Origin: Lumbricus terrestris
Lineage: Eukaryota; Annelida; Clitellata; Crassiclitellata; Lumbricidae
Length of the DNA: 64,000 bases
NCBI GenBank assembly: GCA_949752735.1
Contig: OX457042.1
Location: forward strand, 61,169,468 to 61,233,467
Direction of reading: 5' to 3'
The translations under genes were made by a program, and so were the position numbers. Positions within the stretch are counted from its first letter, which is position 1. Each line of letters opens with the position of its first letter. The notes under the pieces are model-generated. The model made no database searches, was not told where the DNA came from, and saw only the letters and a list, made by a program, of their open reading frames with translations. Positions 1-10,597 of the stretch are shown one piece after another.

Positions 1-604
1 TGGGTTATTCATTACTTTAATGCGCTTAGAGACCTTTTTGAAAAAAATAAGACGAAAAAAATATAACCATGAATTTGAAGAATAGCCTATTATTTTAGTA
101 GGAATATTATAGTAAAATTCATTGGCCATGCTATGGAATCGATAGAAAAAATGATATATCCACATAGGATTGAGAGTAAAAGCGATTTGAAGGTTGGGCT
201 CATCTGAAACTAAGGAACAGGATGAAACATGTTGTTTAGGATTCGTTTATTTTATACGCAATCTATTTGTGATTTCGCTGATCCTGCTATACCATTTACA
301 GAGTGTCTGACAATATTGCTTGGACTGATACTTAAAAGAAATCTTTTGATTTAGACCTACTTAACGATAAAAACAGCATTTCATCGGTGTTTCTATTTAT
401 AGGTGAAACCTTGCGTAGAAAAAGGAACAAAGATCCGCTTGAAAAAACGGTAAGATTGTGGTCTGTTTTGGCCCACACCCCTAAAGTGCTATATAAACGA
501 CTACTTTGACAGAAACATATAATAAATGGACGCTCTTTGACAGTCTCACTTGATGCTATCATCTACGAATGTTTTTGTTTGCATTTCGATATCATCACAA
601 CAAG
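1..604. other. Non-coding flank, no gene seen
   Basis: AT-rich sequence with only short, unconvincing open frames. I see no domain, splice-bounded exon, repeat array or RNA gene here. Confidence 0.5.
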
Positions 605-756
605 CAGACCCGGTGTAAAGGTTTCAAATTACCCCCCTCCTAAACATTACCCCGGTAACTTGAAACCGGTTTCAGATTACCCCCAGGGGGTAATCCGAAA
701 CCGGTTTCATCCTACCCCCTACGGTTTCAGGTTACCCCCCAGTGAAAGCGTTTTCG

Positions 757-960
757 TCAATCCAGCTTCCATTTCACCTACAGAGAACCTTCATCCAGCT
801 ACTATTTCATCTATAGAGAACCTTCATTCAGCTTCCATTTCTCTAACCTACATCCACCTTCTATTTCATCTACAGAGAACCTTCATCCAGCCTCCATTTC
901 TCTAACCTTCATCCAGCTTCCATTTCACCTATAGAGAATCTTCATCCAGTTTCTATTTCA
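757..960 (+). repeat. About 33-bp minisatellite (CATCCAGCTTCCATTTC family)
   Basis: Imperfect tandem copies of a unit built around CATCCAGCTTCCATTTCAC, followed by CTA(C/T)AGAGAACCTT. The same unit recurs at 56320-56700 and, on the other strand, at 59070-59230, so it is a dispersed family rather than a local expansion. Confidence 0.75.
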
Positions 961-2344
961 CCTACCCTGTCGGCGGCGGTCCAATGCACACCGACAGACG
1001 ATAAATTCTTCAGCGGCAGACGTAGTCTTCACCAACGAGACGGATGCAAAGTCACAGTTGACCAAAGATGCAACGTACAGAACCAATCTCGTCTCAACAC
1101 AGACAACCAGGATAACAACAGATCAATAAAAGACTCGACTGTCGGCGGCCCAATGCCGAACAGCTTACGTGTAAGGATGCGCGGATATATATATTTTCCT
1201 CGTGATCGTAGTTTATCACTGAGGATCACTGATCTTCTGCAAACCTATGAAGCTGCAGCGTCTCCGAACAAAACCCCGTAACACTCGCGTTACGTTTAAA
1301 GAAGCAGACACTTTGACTGTGGAGCGCAGTCAACGGAACCTTCCCATGATACTGTGATCACCCACTAGGTAGATCACGAATATCGTATCACTCCCTGAGC
1401 TTTCACTTCACAAACGGTAGGTTGAAGCTCGTGAGATCGATGACAGGGAAGAGCACCCTGAAAGATCGTCACCGAAAGCTCTCACAATCGAATACAATAG
1501 CTTCAGCTATAAATCAGGATTGCCAAAAGTCGTATTCGAACAACCAATGTTGCCACTGTCAGGAGGACAGTCGAACACAACCGAAATCACTACGATCAAG
1601 TCACAGTACGCGCAGAGTAGTCGGTCACTACTCTACATTAATAGCACCGCACCGTACGGCAGGCCTTATTCCACTGAAAATCCTGCCTGCACTCTATGAA
1701 CTGGCGTGGAAGTCTTATTTGGACCTCCGTACAGGTCTTTTACAAGAAGAAATGCTACCTAACGAGAGTCATAGATACTCCCGCTAGTTCCCGTAACTCT
1801 ACTGATTTCCTGGTGTGCCACTTGTGGCGTATCCGCCACATTAGAACCGAAAGCAAGAAAGGCTCATGACGCGCCTTTTCTACGGTACTCTGTCCCGGAC
1901 AACACTGCCTGTAAATATCTATTATCGCCTAAGCTTATTCCTAGACAATTCTGAATACCACTTTCTACGCCATCTATTCTGAAAGCTAATTTTATAGGCC
2001 TATTGCCTTTGTATAACGCTTCTTGATTGTGCGCAGACATTTTAATGCTAAGCGCACCCGTAGAATTTAGGCGGGAAAGTTTCTGCTGAGCCACCGTGCG
2101 CCAGATAGCGAGAGAGAGAGAGACAGATAGAGGCATAGAGAGGTACAGAGCGATAGAAGGAGTGTTGTACGCTGAGAGCGGGGAATCATTGTAGAAGCGA
2201 CCAGTGTGAAAAAGAAGTGTAGAGAAAAAGTGATGAAAGATGGTGTTTTAAGTATCTAACGTTGAGTTCTTTGATACATGTGAAATAGATGTTTACAGTA
2301 TATCTTTTGCACGATTAGGCTACTTGATTAGTGCTGTTGGATTT

Positions 2345-2575
2345 GAAGAACCAGTGGCTTACCGGCTATGTATACTCCTACCTGGTAAACTGATGTAACC
2401 GGGAGCGTACAGACCCGTTGTATTTGTCTTGGTATCTACGGGGTAGGTGCAACTAACCCTTTCGCTTTACACTAACTTGTGTATTCACTTCTATTATGCT
2501 GTCTCTCACACCCCTGAACAAACCACGGTCAGATAGAATTGCCCAAAGAGAAAGATATGCGGAAAGTCATAATTT
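2345..2575 (+). repeat. Diverged direct repeat, copy 1
   Basis: The stretch from CAGTGGCTTACCGG through GTGTATTTG-like sequence, TATCTACGGGG and AGAATTG(C/T)CCAAAGAGA to ATATGCGGAAAGTC reappears at about 3255-3395. Copy 1 has an extra stretch of about 90 bp before the AGAATTG part. No coding content is seen. Confidence 0.55.
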
Positions 2576-3254
2576 TATCCATGTAACTTCAGCGGCGATT
2601 AGTATTTTAGTTACAGATGAAAATATTGATAACAAGTCACGAAGTGTGATGACGGATGAAAATCTTCAGACCAAGACAAAAAGCTTTATTATTTTTCTGA
2701 TATTTTTAGTGCAATAAATGCGATGATTGATGCAAATTAAAGTTTGCCGGAGGGGGGTAATGCTTAGGGGAGGAGGTTATTTGAAACCCTTACACCGGCC
2801 TCACTCGTATTTGTCATTCACCACAATTTATCTAGTAAATTGCCTTACTCGTATCTGTGTTGGCAAAGAGCGACCAACACAGTAATTATTCTGCTTCTCA
2901 TAGTTCCATGTACGGTAACCACAGTCTCTGTGTTGACAGAAATCGACCAGCACAGTGACATTAATATTCTGCTTCGTAATGGTCCAAAGAGTCTGATAGT
3001 GAAGGTTCTCTCTCTTTAACATTCGTTATTTGCACACAGACCTTCGTTCCGACCTACGCACGAGGGGCCCAACCATGCACTTCAGTCAGTTCTCAGAACT
3101 GTGTGTCGCGATAAGCATAATATTATTATATTGATCGACCCGGGTACCCAAACTACGGACAAGAGTATGAGAACTACCCGAACGTACTGTAACACGTATC
3201 GGTCACTTTCCTGGTCTGCATTAATATCCCCTTGTAACTGGGATGTTCGGACTC

Positions 3255-3395
3255 CTCACCAGTGGCTTACCGGTTATGTCTCGCGAGTATACTCCTACCC
3301 GTAAACTGGTGTAACCGGGAGTGCACAGACGCGTTGTATTTGGCACGGTATCTACGGGGATAGAATTGTCCAAAGAGAGAGATATGCGGAAAGTC
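3255..3395 (+). repeat. Diverged direct repeat, copy 2
   Basis: Second, more compact copy of the repeat at 2345-2575. It is contiguous from the TTACCGG motif to ATATGCGGAAAGTC. The order of blocks is the same in both copies. Confidence 0.55.
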
Positions 3396-4312
3396 CCGCA
3401 AGTATAAAAAGACCGCGGGAAGAACTTGGGAGTAACAATGACCTAGGTTAGGTAGCAAAACGCAAGATTTTGCCAAAAGACCGCAAGGTGAGATTCCACT
3501 GGGAAACCGCGAGCTAACAAAGCACGGAAGACGCGGAGGTCGACAAGGAACGTTCGGACAGCCGCCAGTCTATAAGGCGCGGATGCCCGTGAGTAGAAAA
3601 GAATATGCGGGGAGACCTTCAATTGAGCACATTATGAGTAAAGTAGAGGCAACAAAAGCTATTATAGGAGAAGAATTTGGATTCAGAAGAAGCAATTAGA
3701 GTCTTGAGATCACTGGCAGAGAGACGTCTACAACATGTACAGTGTGCATTTGCTTTGTGAATTTTGAAAAGAGTGAATAATTATTTGTGTAAACTCTTGG
3801 AAATGCTCAAGTATATAGATTCGAAAGAGAAAAGGTCGACAGGACAAGTATATATGGTACAGTGACAGTGACATGGAATCAATATCAAAGTAACATAATA
3901 GACATAGACATAGACATAGACATATCTTTATTGATCCCATCAATTCAATTGTACATGTATGTTTAACAAAGTATAGACATAATGAGAACATCGAGCTTTA
4001 TGCTCTTTGCAGTCAGCCAGAATCTGACAACAGACAGACGGAAGAGAGAGATAAGCGGCTTGAGAAGCCTCCGATCAACCTTCTTATCAACATCATGCAA
4101 CGATTGAAAAGTTTGAATAATTATGTCCGTTATGTCCGATTAACAGACATTAATAGACTAGAATAGCGAATGATTAGTCGTTGTTGTTGCTTCGGCATCA
4201 TTCTAATTACATGCTCATTTATGTTAATTATGCTCATTTACTCTTGCATATAGGTCTATAGATTATGGACGTACGCCGATAGTAAGAGTCTGGTTGCAGT
4301 AGATCAGAATAG
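3396..4312. other. Non-coding; short GACATA microsatellite
   Basis: No gene recognised. A short hexamer array (GACATA) lies at about 3898-3923. Confidence 0.5.
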
Positions 4313-4316
4313 TTAG

Positions 4317-5163
4317 CACATTGGCCGCTACGGACGTCTTTAGACGTCCCTCGTTTAGGACTGTCCTGCGCTACGGACGTCTAAAGACGTCCATCATTGT
4401 GGGGGTGTTGTGTCACGCTTAGCGTGGCAGAGCGCTATAGCCTAGCTTAGAGCAGGACTTCAACATGTAGTGTGACACCTGGCGAATGTAATTGAAATAA
4501 AATATCAGTATATTTCTATGCTATGCATATTTACTCTATGTTGTTGAAGTGTTGACCGCACAGATCAGTTGACATCATATTATTCACCCCTTCGCAAATC
4601 ACTGCGCTGGTACAAGAAAGTCGTTCTACATTTCCTGGATATGGCTATGACCAACGCTTACGTGCTCTACAAGAAGCTTGGGGGCAATCGACAGCAGGAG
4701 TGGTTTCGCATTCAAGTGATACGTGACCTGTTGATGTCAGACGAACGTCCAATGGAACTCTCAAGAGGACAGCCATTTCTACATCACAAATCCAGTGACT
4801 TGTCACGGCTGAGTGGACAGCACTTCATCTGTGAAATACCGTCGGCGCCTGGTAGAACAAAAACGATGCGTAAATGTGTTGTCTGTAGCAAAAACGGACA
4901 GCGTAAGGAGAGCAGATATCTGTGTGATACTTGCATGTCTAGGCCAGCGTTATGTGTGACACCTTGTTTCAAGGTTTATCACACACTCGACAAATACTGA
5001 AGATTGTATAAATATTGGTAGGATGTGTGATGTAAGATGAATTGAATTTTAGTAAATTAGTGTTTTCTGTGCATTTTGCCTTCTTTAGTTTGTTGGTGCA
5101 TACAAAATTTTTTTGACATAATTCTCTAGCGTGCGGCTGAAATTTGGTCCAGCGGCCAATGTG
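4317..5163 (+). mobile_element. Short piggyBac-type element with truncated transposase
   Basis: Both ends read CACATTGGCCGCT inward (4317-4329, and the reverse complement of 5151-5163). They are flanked by TTAG on the left and TTAA on the right, the usual piggyBac target with one change. Subterminal palindromes of GGACGTCTTTAGACGTCC type lie at about 4331-4395. At 847 bp the element keeps only the C-terminal part of a piggyBac transposase. Confidence 0.8.
4569..5000 (+). pseudogene. piggyBac transposase, C-terminal fragment
   Basis: A 143-codon open frame resembles the end of PGBD/DDE_Tnp_1_7 transposases. YYSP and RWYKK motifs are followed by a helical segment with N-A-(Y/H)-L-Y-K character. 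A cysteine-rich tail has CxxC pairs at residues 103-106 (CVVC) and 119-122 (CDTC) and a final CF..YH. The catalytic DDD core that should precede it is absent, so the protein cannot be an active transposase. It lies wholly inside the TTAA-flanked element. The tail is the zinc-binding domain known from piggyBac enzymes that contacts the terminal repeats. It is best read as a decayed internal-deletion copy. Confidence 0.8.
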
Positions 5164-5167
5164 TTAA

Positions 5168-5566
5168 GGTGGGTTTCGTTTAGGTCCAGTATTGGGAGAT
5201 GGAGCTGAGTGGGGGTTGCAAACTTTGAACAACTGAGACTTTAGTCTGAGTGGAAATCTCGAGATGTGTTAGACAGAGCATCATGAGGCAAATGACGATG
5301 TTGGGTGGTTGGCAATGATGGTGGATGAACCAAATAAGAGCGGAATTCTAGGGTAGATATCTCTGTGTTTTAGTGTTGGACACGTTTGGAGAACTTGAGA
5401 TGAATAGTGAGCTGGAGTTAACAACTCAATTAAGAGGATGATCGGTAGAGCGGGTTAGCTTGATAAGTAAACGCTTGTGGAGATATTATTGGAGAGTTCG
5501 AATGGTTTTGTTGCAATGCATAATTACATTCTTTAAGCGTTGAGTTTGCATCTGATTTTATTTCAG
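5168..5566. other. Upstream intron of F-box-like exon copy 1
   Basis: No coding signal. The last 60 or so bases (ATGCATAAT...TTTAAGCGTTGAGTTTG...TTTCAG) match the sequence before the second F-box-like exon at 58392, so this is duplicated intron sequence ending in an AG acceptor. Confidence 0.55.
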
Positions 5567-5753
5567 TTGTACGATCTTCCATTGGAGGTGTTGGATATTA
5601 TCTTACAAGAGTCTTATCTGCATTGGATATTGAATGGACCAGCAAATCAGAGAGACGAGGAAATCATTCGATCTCTCACATCAGTCGACGTTTGCTTTTA
5701 TAAAAGGATTACCAGAAAGCGGTTCAGAATGGCAATCTGGCGATACTTGAAAA
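5567..5753 (+). CDS. F-box-like exon, gene copy 1 (partial gene)
   Basis: The exon follows a TTTCAG acceptor and ends at a GTAGGC donor. It codes about 62 residues starting LYDLPLEVLDIILQ, followed about 30 residues later by RSLTSVDVCFYKRITRKRF and IWRYLK. The LP.EVL..IL start and the SL..V....Y.R.....F block resemble an F-box, a motif that recruits Skp1 in SCF ubiquitin ligases; the assignment rests on this pattern only. The frame stays open past the donor, but homology with the 58392 exon supports ending here, leaving one base of the next codon (phase 1), as the CARD-like exon at 33876 requires. A 3.25-kb foldback lies 33 bp downstream and the Polinton further on. Upstream exons are not identified. 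Confidence 0.5.
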
Positions 5754-6169
5754 GTAGGCTACGATTCCTTCAAAGCATTATTTTACGCAGCGGCGCTCGC
5801 AGGATTTTTTTCTTCTACGCACAGAAATTTTCGAAGGAGGGGCGAACAGGGAAAATTTTTTGTTAGGTCGCCGAAAAAACTGATGACCTTTTTTTTAGTC
5901 ATCAACCTAGAATTTCTCAAAAACATACCTTTTGGGTCATCCCGCTGTACGCACTTACATGTATAGTCCATGATGTGCCATGGGGTCCCGTTTGCAAAAT
6001 GGTGTTGGGGGAATTTCTCACTTCCAATCGGTCAGTGGGTCCCTGGACATGAAAAATCACCGAGGTGCTTGTCTGGCATGACGTCACGAATGACGTAATT
6101 GACAAATCCAATATGGCCGCCGCCGGCCATATTGGAAAATTCATCTTCCTTATTTCTTGCAGTATATGC

Positions 6170-6560
6170 ACGTGTAATACCTCTAATGGTACTGATTCAG
6201 GTAAGTAGAATTCATTTCTGATATTGTTTTTGTCATCAGAGGTCATCTTGAGGTCATAAGGTCATGGTCAAGGTCATTTTTTCATCTTTTTCATTTTTTT
6301 CAGCTTATGCACGTGTAATACCTCTAATGTTACTAATTCAGGTATGTAGAATTCATTTATGATATTGCTTTTGTCATCAGAGGTCATCTTAAGGTTATAG
6401 AGTTGAAGGTCAAGGTCACTGAGTTTCATATTTTTCATTTATTACAGCATATACATGTGTAATACCTCTAATGTTACTGATTCGGGTATGTAGAATTCAT
6501 TTCTGACATTGGTTTTGCCATCAGGGGTCATCCGAAGGTTATGAGGTCATGGCCAAGGTC
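6170..6560. repeat. Three about 130-bp tandem units in the foldback arm
   Basis: Each unit contains GTAATACCTCTAATG, then GTAGAATTCATTT, TCATCAG(A/G)GGTCAT and AAGGTCA steps. The three copies lie at about 6172-6310, 6316-6455 and 6458-6560, and are mirrored at about 8360-8770 in the other arm. TCAAGGTCA and AAGGTCA motifs recur in every unit. Confidence 0.7.
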
Positions 6561-7039
6561 ATTTTGTCGCATCAATGATGTCGATTTTAACTTGAATGAA
6601 TATAGTGTTGAAACAGATGTTTTAACTTTAAAAGATTGTCTTCAAAATATAACCATTAAGATTGTTTGGATGTGTACAAGCAAGTTTTCGTCATACGTTT
6701 TGCAGGATGACTTTTTTGTCTTCCCATCACAAAATGACGTAGAAATTTGCAGCAGCGTGGCAACCACAGTGTCGATTGTCACACTTTCCTGCACAGTTGC
6801 ATATTGTGAGCAGAATTCGTGACAAAGGAGCATACATTATGATGGAAATAGTGCACCGAAGTGTTCCTTCCATCCGCGATTTAATGGCTCTATAGTTTTG
6901 CTTCATGCTCAATGTGTGTTGCGAGTGGTTGGCATTGTGCACCAGGAGGGCCCCTCATTGTATGTGGCCTCTGCTTGCAGGAGGAAGTGCATCAATTCCG
7001 AACGAGTATGTGACATCTAGTCGAACGTCTCACATGTTG

Positions 7040-7870
7040 TAATTGACTCTGCCCAGACACGTACCAAGGACTTCCCTACTAATGCAGCATTGTGCTCTAA
7101 CAGCGCGTCTGTCTCTCCAAAGCTTGTTATAGATACTGTAGTGTACCCGGTTGCGCGCATTAGCTGCGTGTCTGGATCCCACCTTGGAAGGCCTGCAGAT
7201 CAACAGCATAAGATTGGATATGGACAGCCATTGCTGTCAGCAGGGAACCCGGATCGGTGGTGTAGATTACACTAAGGAACCCACGAGGATCTAGAAAGCT
7301 ACCACGTAGGAGCCGTCCTGCAGAAAGGAAGCAAGCCAATCAAGTGCATTTCCAGAGAGGCCAAAGGAAATCGATAAATGCTTGCATCTATAAGTGCTGG
7401 ATAGCACTATATAGATGCAAGAGAATGTCGTGATCAGCACTGTCAAATGCAGAGCTCACGTCAAATTAAACAGTGAAAGGAGAGTCACCTGGAACTATCG
7501 ATAACACCGCATAGTTGTGAGAAAAGGCGGTTAAGTAACGTTTCTGTGGAATGGCGCTTGCGGAAACATGGCTGAAAAATTGGGAGACGGTCATTTTTCA
7601 AGATTATGCATATGCTATACATGTGCAGCAACAATCGTTTCAATAATTGTGACCTAGGTTAAGGAGGAAAGACTGAAGGTCGTAGGTGGAAAGGTTGGTG
7701 GTGGACTACTAGCCGTGGCTTCACGGACTGTATCGTTAAATGCAGTCAAGAGGTTCTTGGGCTCCTCGAGTGCTGGATAATCTTGAACTCGCAGTAGCTT
7801 CGCTCCTTTTGCTTGTACTGACAGTGCATTTATCGGACTTACCCACGATGATTGCTCGACAGCTGATTTG
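7040..7870 (-). pseudogene. Degenerate LINE reverse-transcriptase fragment in the foldback spacer
   Basis: On the minus strand, pieces of a non-LTR reverse transcriptase can be followed between stops and frame changes. The clearest is DVSSAFDSADHDILLH (around 7400-7460), the counterpart of the D(L/V)SAAFDT(V/I)DH motif that holds the first catalytic aspartate. ALDWLASFLQDGSY-like sequence follows around 7310-7350. The upstream linker around 7740-7810 resembles the region between endonuclease and RT. It is heavily decayed. It may be a LINE insertion into the spacer or captured sequence. Confidence 0.6.
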
Positions 7871-9046
7871 GTTTGTCTGTAGCGCCTCTCCAGGTGTCGG
7901 GCATGTACACTAGATCATCGTGGGTCCCTTTGTATAATCTAGATTGCCGATCCAGGAGGCCACATACAGTGAGGGGCCCTCCTGGTGCACAATGCCAACC
8001 ACTTGCAACACACATTGAGCATGAAGCAAAACTATAGAGCCATTAAATCGCGGATGGAAGGAACACTTCGGTGCACTATTTCCATCATAATGTATGCTCC
8101 TTTGTCACGAATTCTGCTCACAATATGCAACTGTGCAGGAAAGTGTGACAATCGACACTGTGGTTGCCACGCTGCTGCAAATTTCTACGTCATTTTGTGA
8201 TTGGAAGACAAAAAAGTCATCCTGCAAAACGTATGACGAAAACTTGCTTGTACACATCCAAACAATCTTAATGGTTATATTTTGAAGACAATCTTTTAAA
8301 GTTAAAACATCTGTTTCAACACTATATTCATTCAAGTTAAAATCGACATCATTGATGCGACAAAATGACCTTGGTCATGACCTCATAACCTTCGGATGAC
8401 CCCTGATGGCAAAACCAATGTCAGAAATGAATTCTACATACCCGAATCAGTAACATTAGAGGTATTACACATGTATATGCTGTAATAAATGAAAAATATG
8501 AAACTCAGTGACCTTGGCCTTCAACTCTATAACCTTAAGATGACCTCTGATGACAAAAGCAATATCATAAATGAATTCTACATACCTGAATTAGCAACAT
8601 TAGAGGTATTACACGTGCATAAGCTGAAAAAAATGAAAAAGATGAAAAAATGACCTTGACCATGACCTTATGACCTCAAGATGACCTCTGATGACAAAAA
8701 CAATATCAGAAATGAATTCTACTTACCTGAATCAGTACCATTAGAGGTATTACACGTGCATATACTGCAAGAAATAAGAAAGATGAATTTTCCAATATGG
8801 CCGGCGGCGGCCATATTGGATTTGTCAATTACGTCATTCGTGACGTCATGCCAGACAAGCACCTCGGTGATTTTTCATGTCCAGGGACCCACTGACCGAT
8901 TGGAAGTGAGAAATTCCCCCAACACCATTTTGCAAACGGGACCCCATGGCACATAAAGGACTATTACGTATGTGCGTACGTCTGCGGGCGCCGCTGCTGT
9001 ACGCACTTGCGTAAGTGCGTACGCCTGCGGGCGCCGCTGATTTTAC

Positions 9047-9416
9047 AATTGATCATCATTGGCCACAAGAAATTTATTTCGTAGGCTACCAGGTTCTATG
9101 GAATAGTCTGCTATTATTCGAAAACTTTCAGAGTGCCATTGCTGCAATAACGGGTAAGTTAGCTATCCAAACACTTGAAAAAGCGTCTTTCTTAATGCCC
9201 CTCAAAGCATCGCCTTCAGAGAACTAAATGATGACGAAGCGTATAGGCTGAATATAATTTCATTAGGCCTACTGAGCTAAAATGCATAGGCGCATAATTA
9301 CGATAAAAAAGAATCATCGCTAGTGTGCCCTCGCACTCCCGGCCCACCCATCCGTTAGGGCACCATCAACAGTTATCATACGTAGTCCATGGTGCATCAA
9401 AAATGATAACCGAACA
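9047..9416. other. Host intron remnant between foldback and Polinton
   Basis: Begins with sequence (CAATTGATCATC, GGCCACAAG, ATTTCG, AATAGTCTGCTATTATTCG) homologous to that downstream of the second F-box-like exon (about 58611-58665). It is therefore the original gene copy 1 intron. No coding evidence. Confidence 0.6.
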
Positions 9417-9422
9417 AGAGCT

Positions 9423-9830
9423 AGTAGTAGTAAAATTAAGCCTCTGCGGCACTTGACCAGAAAATAGGTCAATTTTTCAACAATTGACCAGAACATAGGG
9501 TCATCCTGACCTTTGACCCCAATTTGCCTACATTTTCCAACAATTGACCAGAACATAGGGTCATCCTGACCTTTGACCCCAATTTGCCTACATGTTTGAC
9601 CTTTGACCCATAACTTAGGACCAATTTTCGACACTTGACCAGAACATAGGGTCATTCTCGGACCCTGAACCCATACTTACCTTGCTATAAGACCCATGAC
9701 CTGAAACAACCATAACTTAGGGACCACTCCCGCATTGAACCATACCTTAGGGGTCACTCACGTACTTAGCCCATCTCTCCCCCAAGTTCCCCAATGTACT
9801 AGGGATAGGACCAATGTATTGGAGGCCTAT
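9423..9830 (+). repeat. Polinton left terminal inverted repeat
   Basis: It matches the reverse complement of 26639-27056. Internally a 60-bp block (GACCAGAACATAGGGTCA, TCCTGACCTTTGACCCC, AATTTGCCTACA) is repeated at 9481-9600. TGACCTTTGACCC occurs twice and TGACCTTTGACCCA once. Confidence 0.95.
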
Positions 9831-9875
9831 GAATTCAAATTTCAAAAAAGAAGAAAAAATATTTTCTTTTATAAA

Positions 9876-10505
9876 ATGAACATGATTATCACACATGAAA
9901 CTTTCAATCCTGAAAATATGATCTTCAAAGTCGTGAAGACGAAATTTGGTCAAAGAATTCAAATTAAATATAATTATCCGGACGGCATTGATGATTTTCA
10001 TATCCAAACTCCGGCATTGAAAAGTTGTAGCTTAATTTATAATAGGTTTTTACGATTCAACTCATATGGGTTTAGTATGATCGTAACGATGTATGAAAGG
10101 CAATTAGGACCGACTGAGGAAGAATCGAAGACTATCAGTATGCTTGAAAGTATTTTGGAACGCATTCAAGATTATATTCTTGCAGAGGGTTTGAGTAAGA
10201 AACACTTAGTCAAAGAAATGGCCATCTTTCATCAAAAGGAAGACATACCGCCTAAGATGTACCCTAAATTGAAAACTGCTTATCAATCAACAGAAATAAC
10301 AACCAGATTTTATGATACAGACGATAACCAGATCGATCCCTTAACGCTAATATTAAAACCTACTAGATGTCGGGCTGTGCTAGATTTAACATGCAGTGTA
10401 TTCATTGGAAGTGGAAAACCATCAGTCCAACTAAGAGTGGAGGACGCTATATTGGTGGAAAGAACTGAAGAGCGAAAGAGGCGTTTATTTCCTACGAAGG
10501 AATAA
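9876..10505 (+). CDS. Polinton early-region protein, possible ssDNA-binding type
   Basis: A 209-residue protein. I chose the ATG at 9876 because it lies in TTTTATAAAATG, the box shared by other genes of the element; the open frame extends further upstream into the terminal repeat. The sequence is mixed beta/alpha, with KTKFGQRIQIKYN, a TPALKS segment, an F.....GFSMIVTMY strand and a late SVQLRVEDAILVE strand before a basic tail. This pattern recalls the DUF5871-type proteins of large DNA viruses, but that is a weak resemblance. It lies just ahead of the polymerase, which would suit a replication accessory role (inference). No catalytic motif is visible. Confidence 0.6.
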   Translation: MNMIITHETFNPENMIFKVVKTKFGQRIQIKYNYPDGIDDFHIQTPALKSCSLIYNRFLRFNSYGFSMIVTMYERQLGPTEEESKTISMLESILERIQDYILAEGLSKKHLVKEMAIFHQKEDIPPKMYPKLKTAYQSTEITTRFYDTDDNQIDPLTLILKPTRCRAVLDLTCSVFIGSGKPSVQLRVEDAILVERTEERKRRLFPTKE

Positions 10506-10597
10506 TTTTTCACTGGCAATATTCATTGAAAAATCCATCTCGTTCAATTTGAAATTATTTTCTTGTATCATTATAAAGATATCTTGTTGTATACAAA

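Larger units (their letters stand above)
610..2798. mobile_element. Inverted-repeat-bounded non-autonomous DNA element
   Basis: The left end (610-653) and the reverse complement of the right end (2752-2798) match over about 45 bp, both beginning CCGGTGTAA, then GGTTTCAAAT and a C-rich tract. The interior carries a minisatellite but no transposase. Just inside the left end (about 655-740) is a second palindromic region of ACCGGTTTC motifs around a CCCCCAGGGGG centre. I could not fix a target duplication, so the superfamily is unassigned. Confidence 0.5.
5787..9039. mobile_element. Long-arm foldback (palindromic) element
   Basis: Two roughly 1-kb arms (about 5940-6972 and 7951-8975) are near-perfect reverse complements around a 1-kb spacer. 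The tips read CAGCGGCGC(T/C)CGCAGG inward, and ATTTTAC flanks both sides (5780-5786 and 9040-9046) as a 7-bp target duplication. The right tip has a duplicated CAGCGGCGC unit; the left tip has about 140 unrelated bases. CAG-initial tips suggest a hAT- or P-like superfamily, which I cannot settle. Open frames in the arms are mirror-image shadows, not genes. Confidence 0.8.

Noticed and set aside
3898..3925. CRISPR-like or regulatory hexamer array
   Set aside because: A simple microsatellite without spacers.
6541..8956. Paired ORFs on opposite strands in the foldback arms
   Set aside because: Mirror images of palindromic, repeat-containing DNA without protein character.
9320..9655. 111-codon ORF in the Polinton left end, repeated at 26824-27066
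   Set aside because: It is the tandem 60-bp unit of the terminal repeat read as protein; no domain, low complexity.
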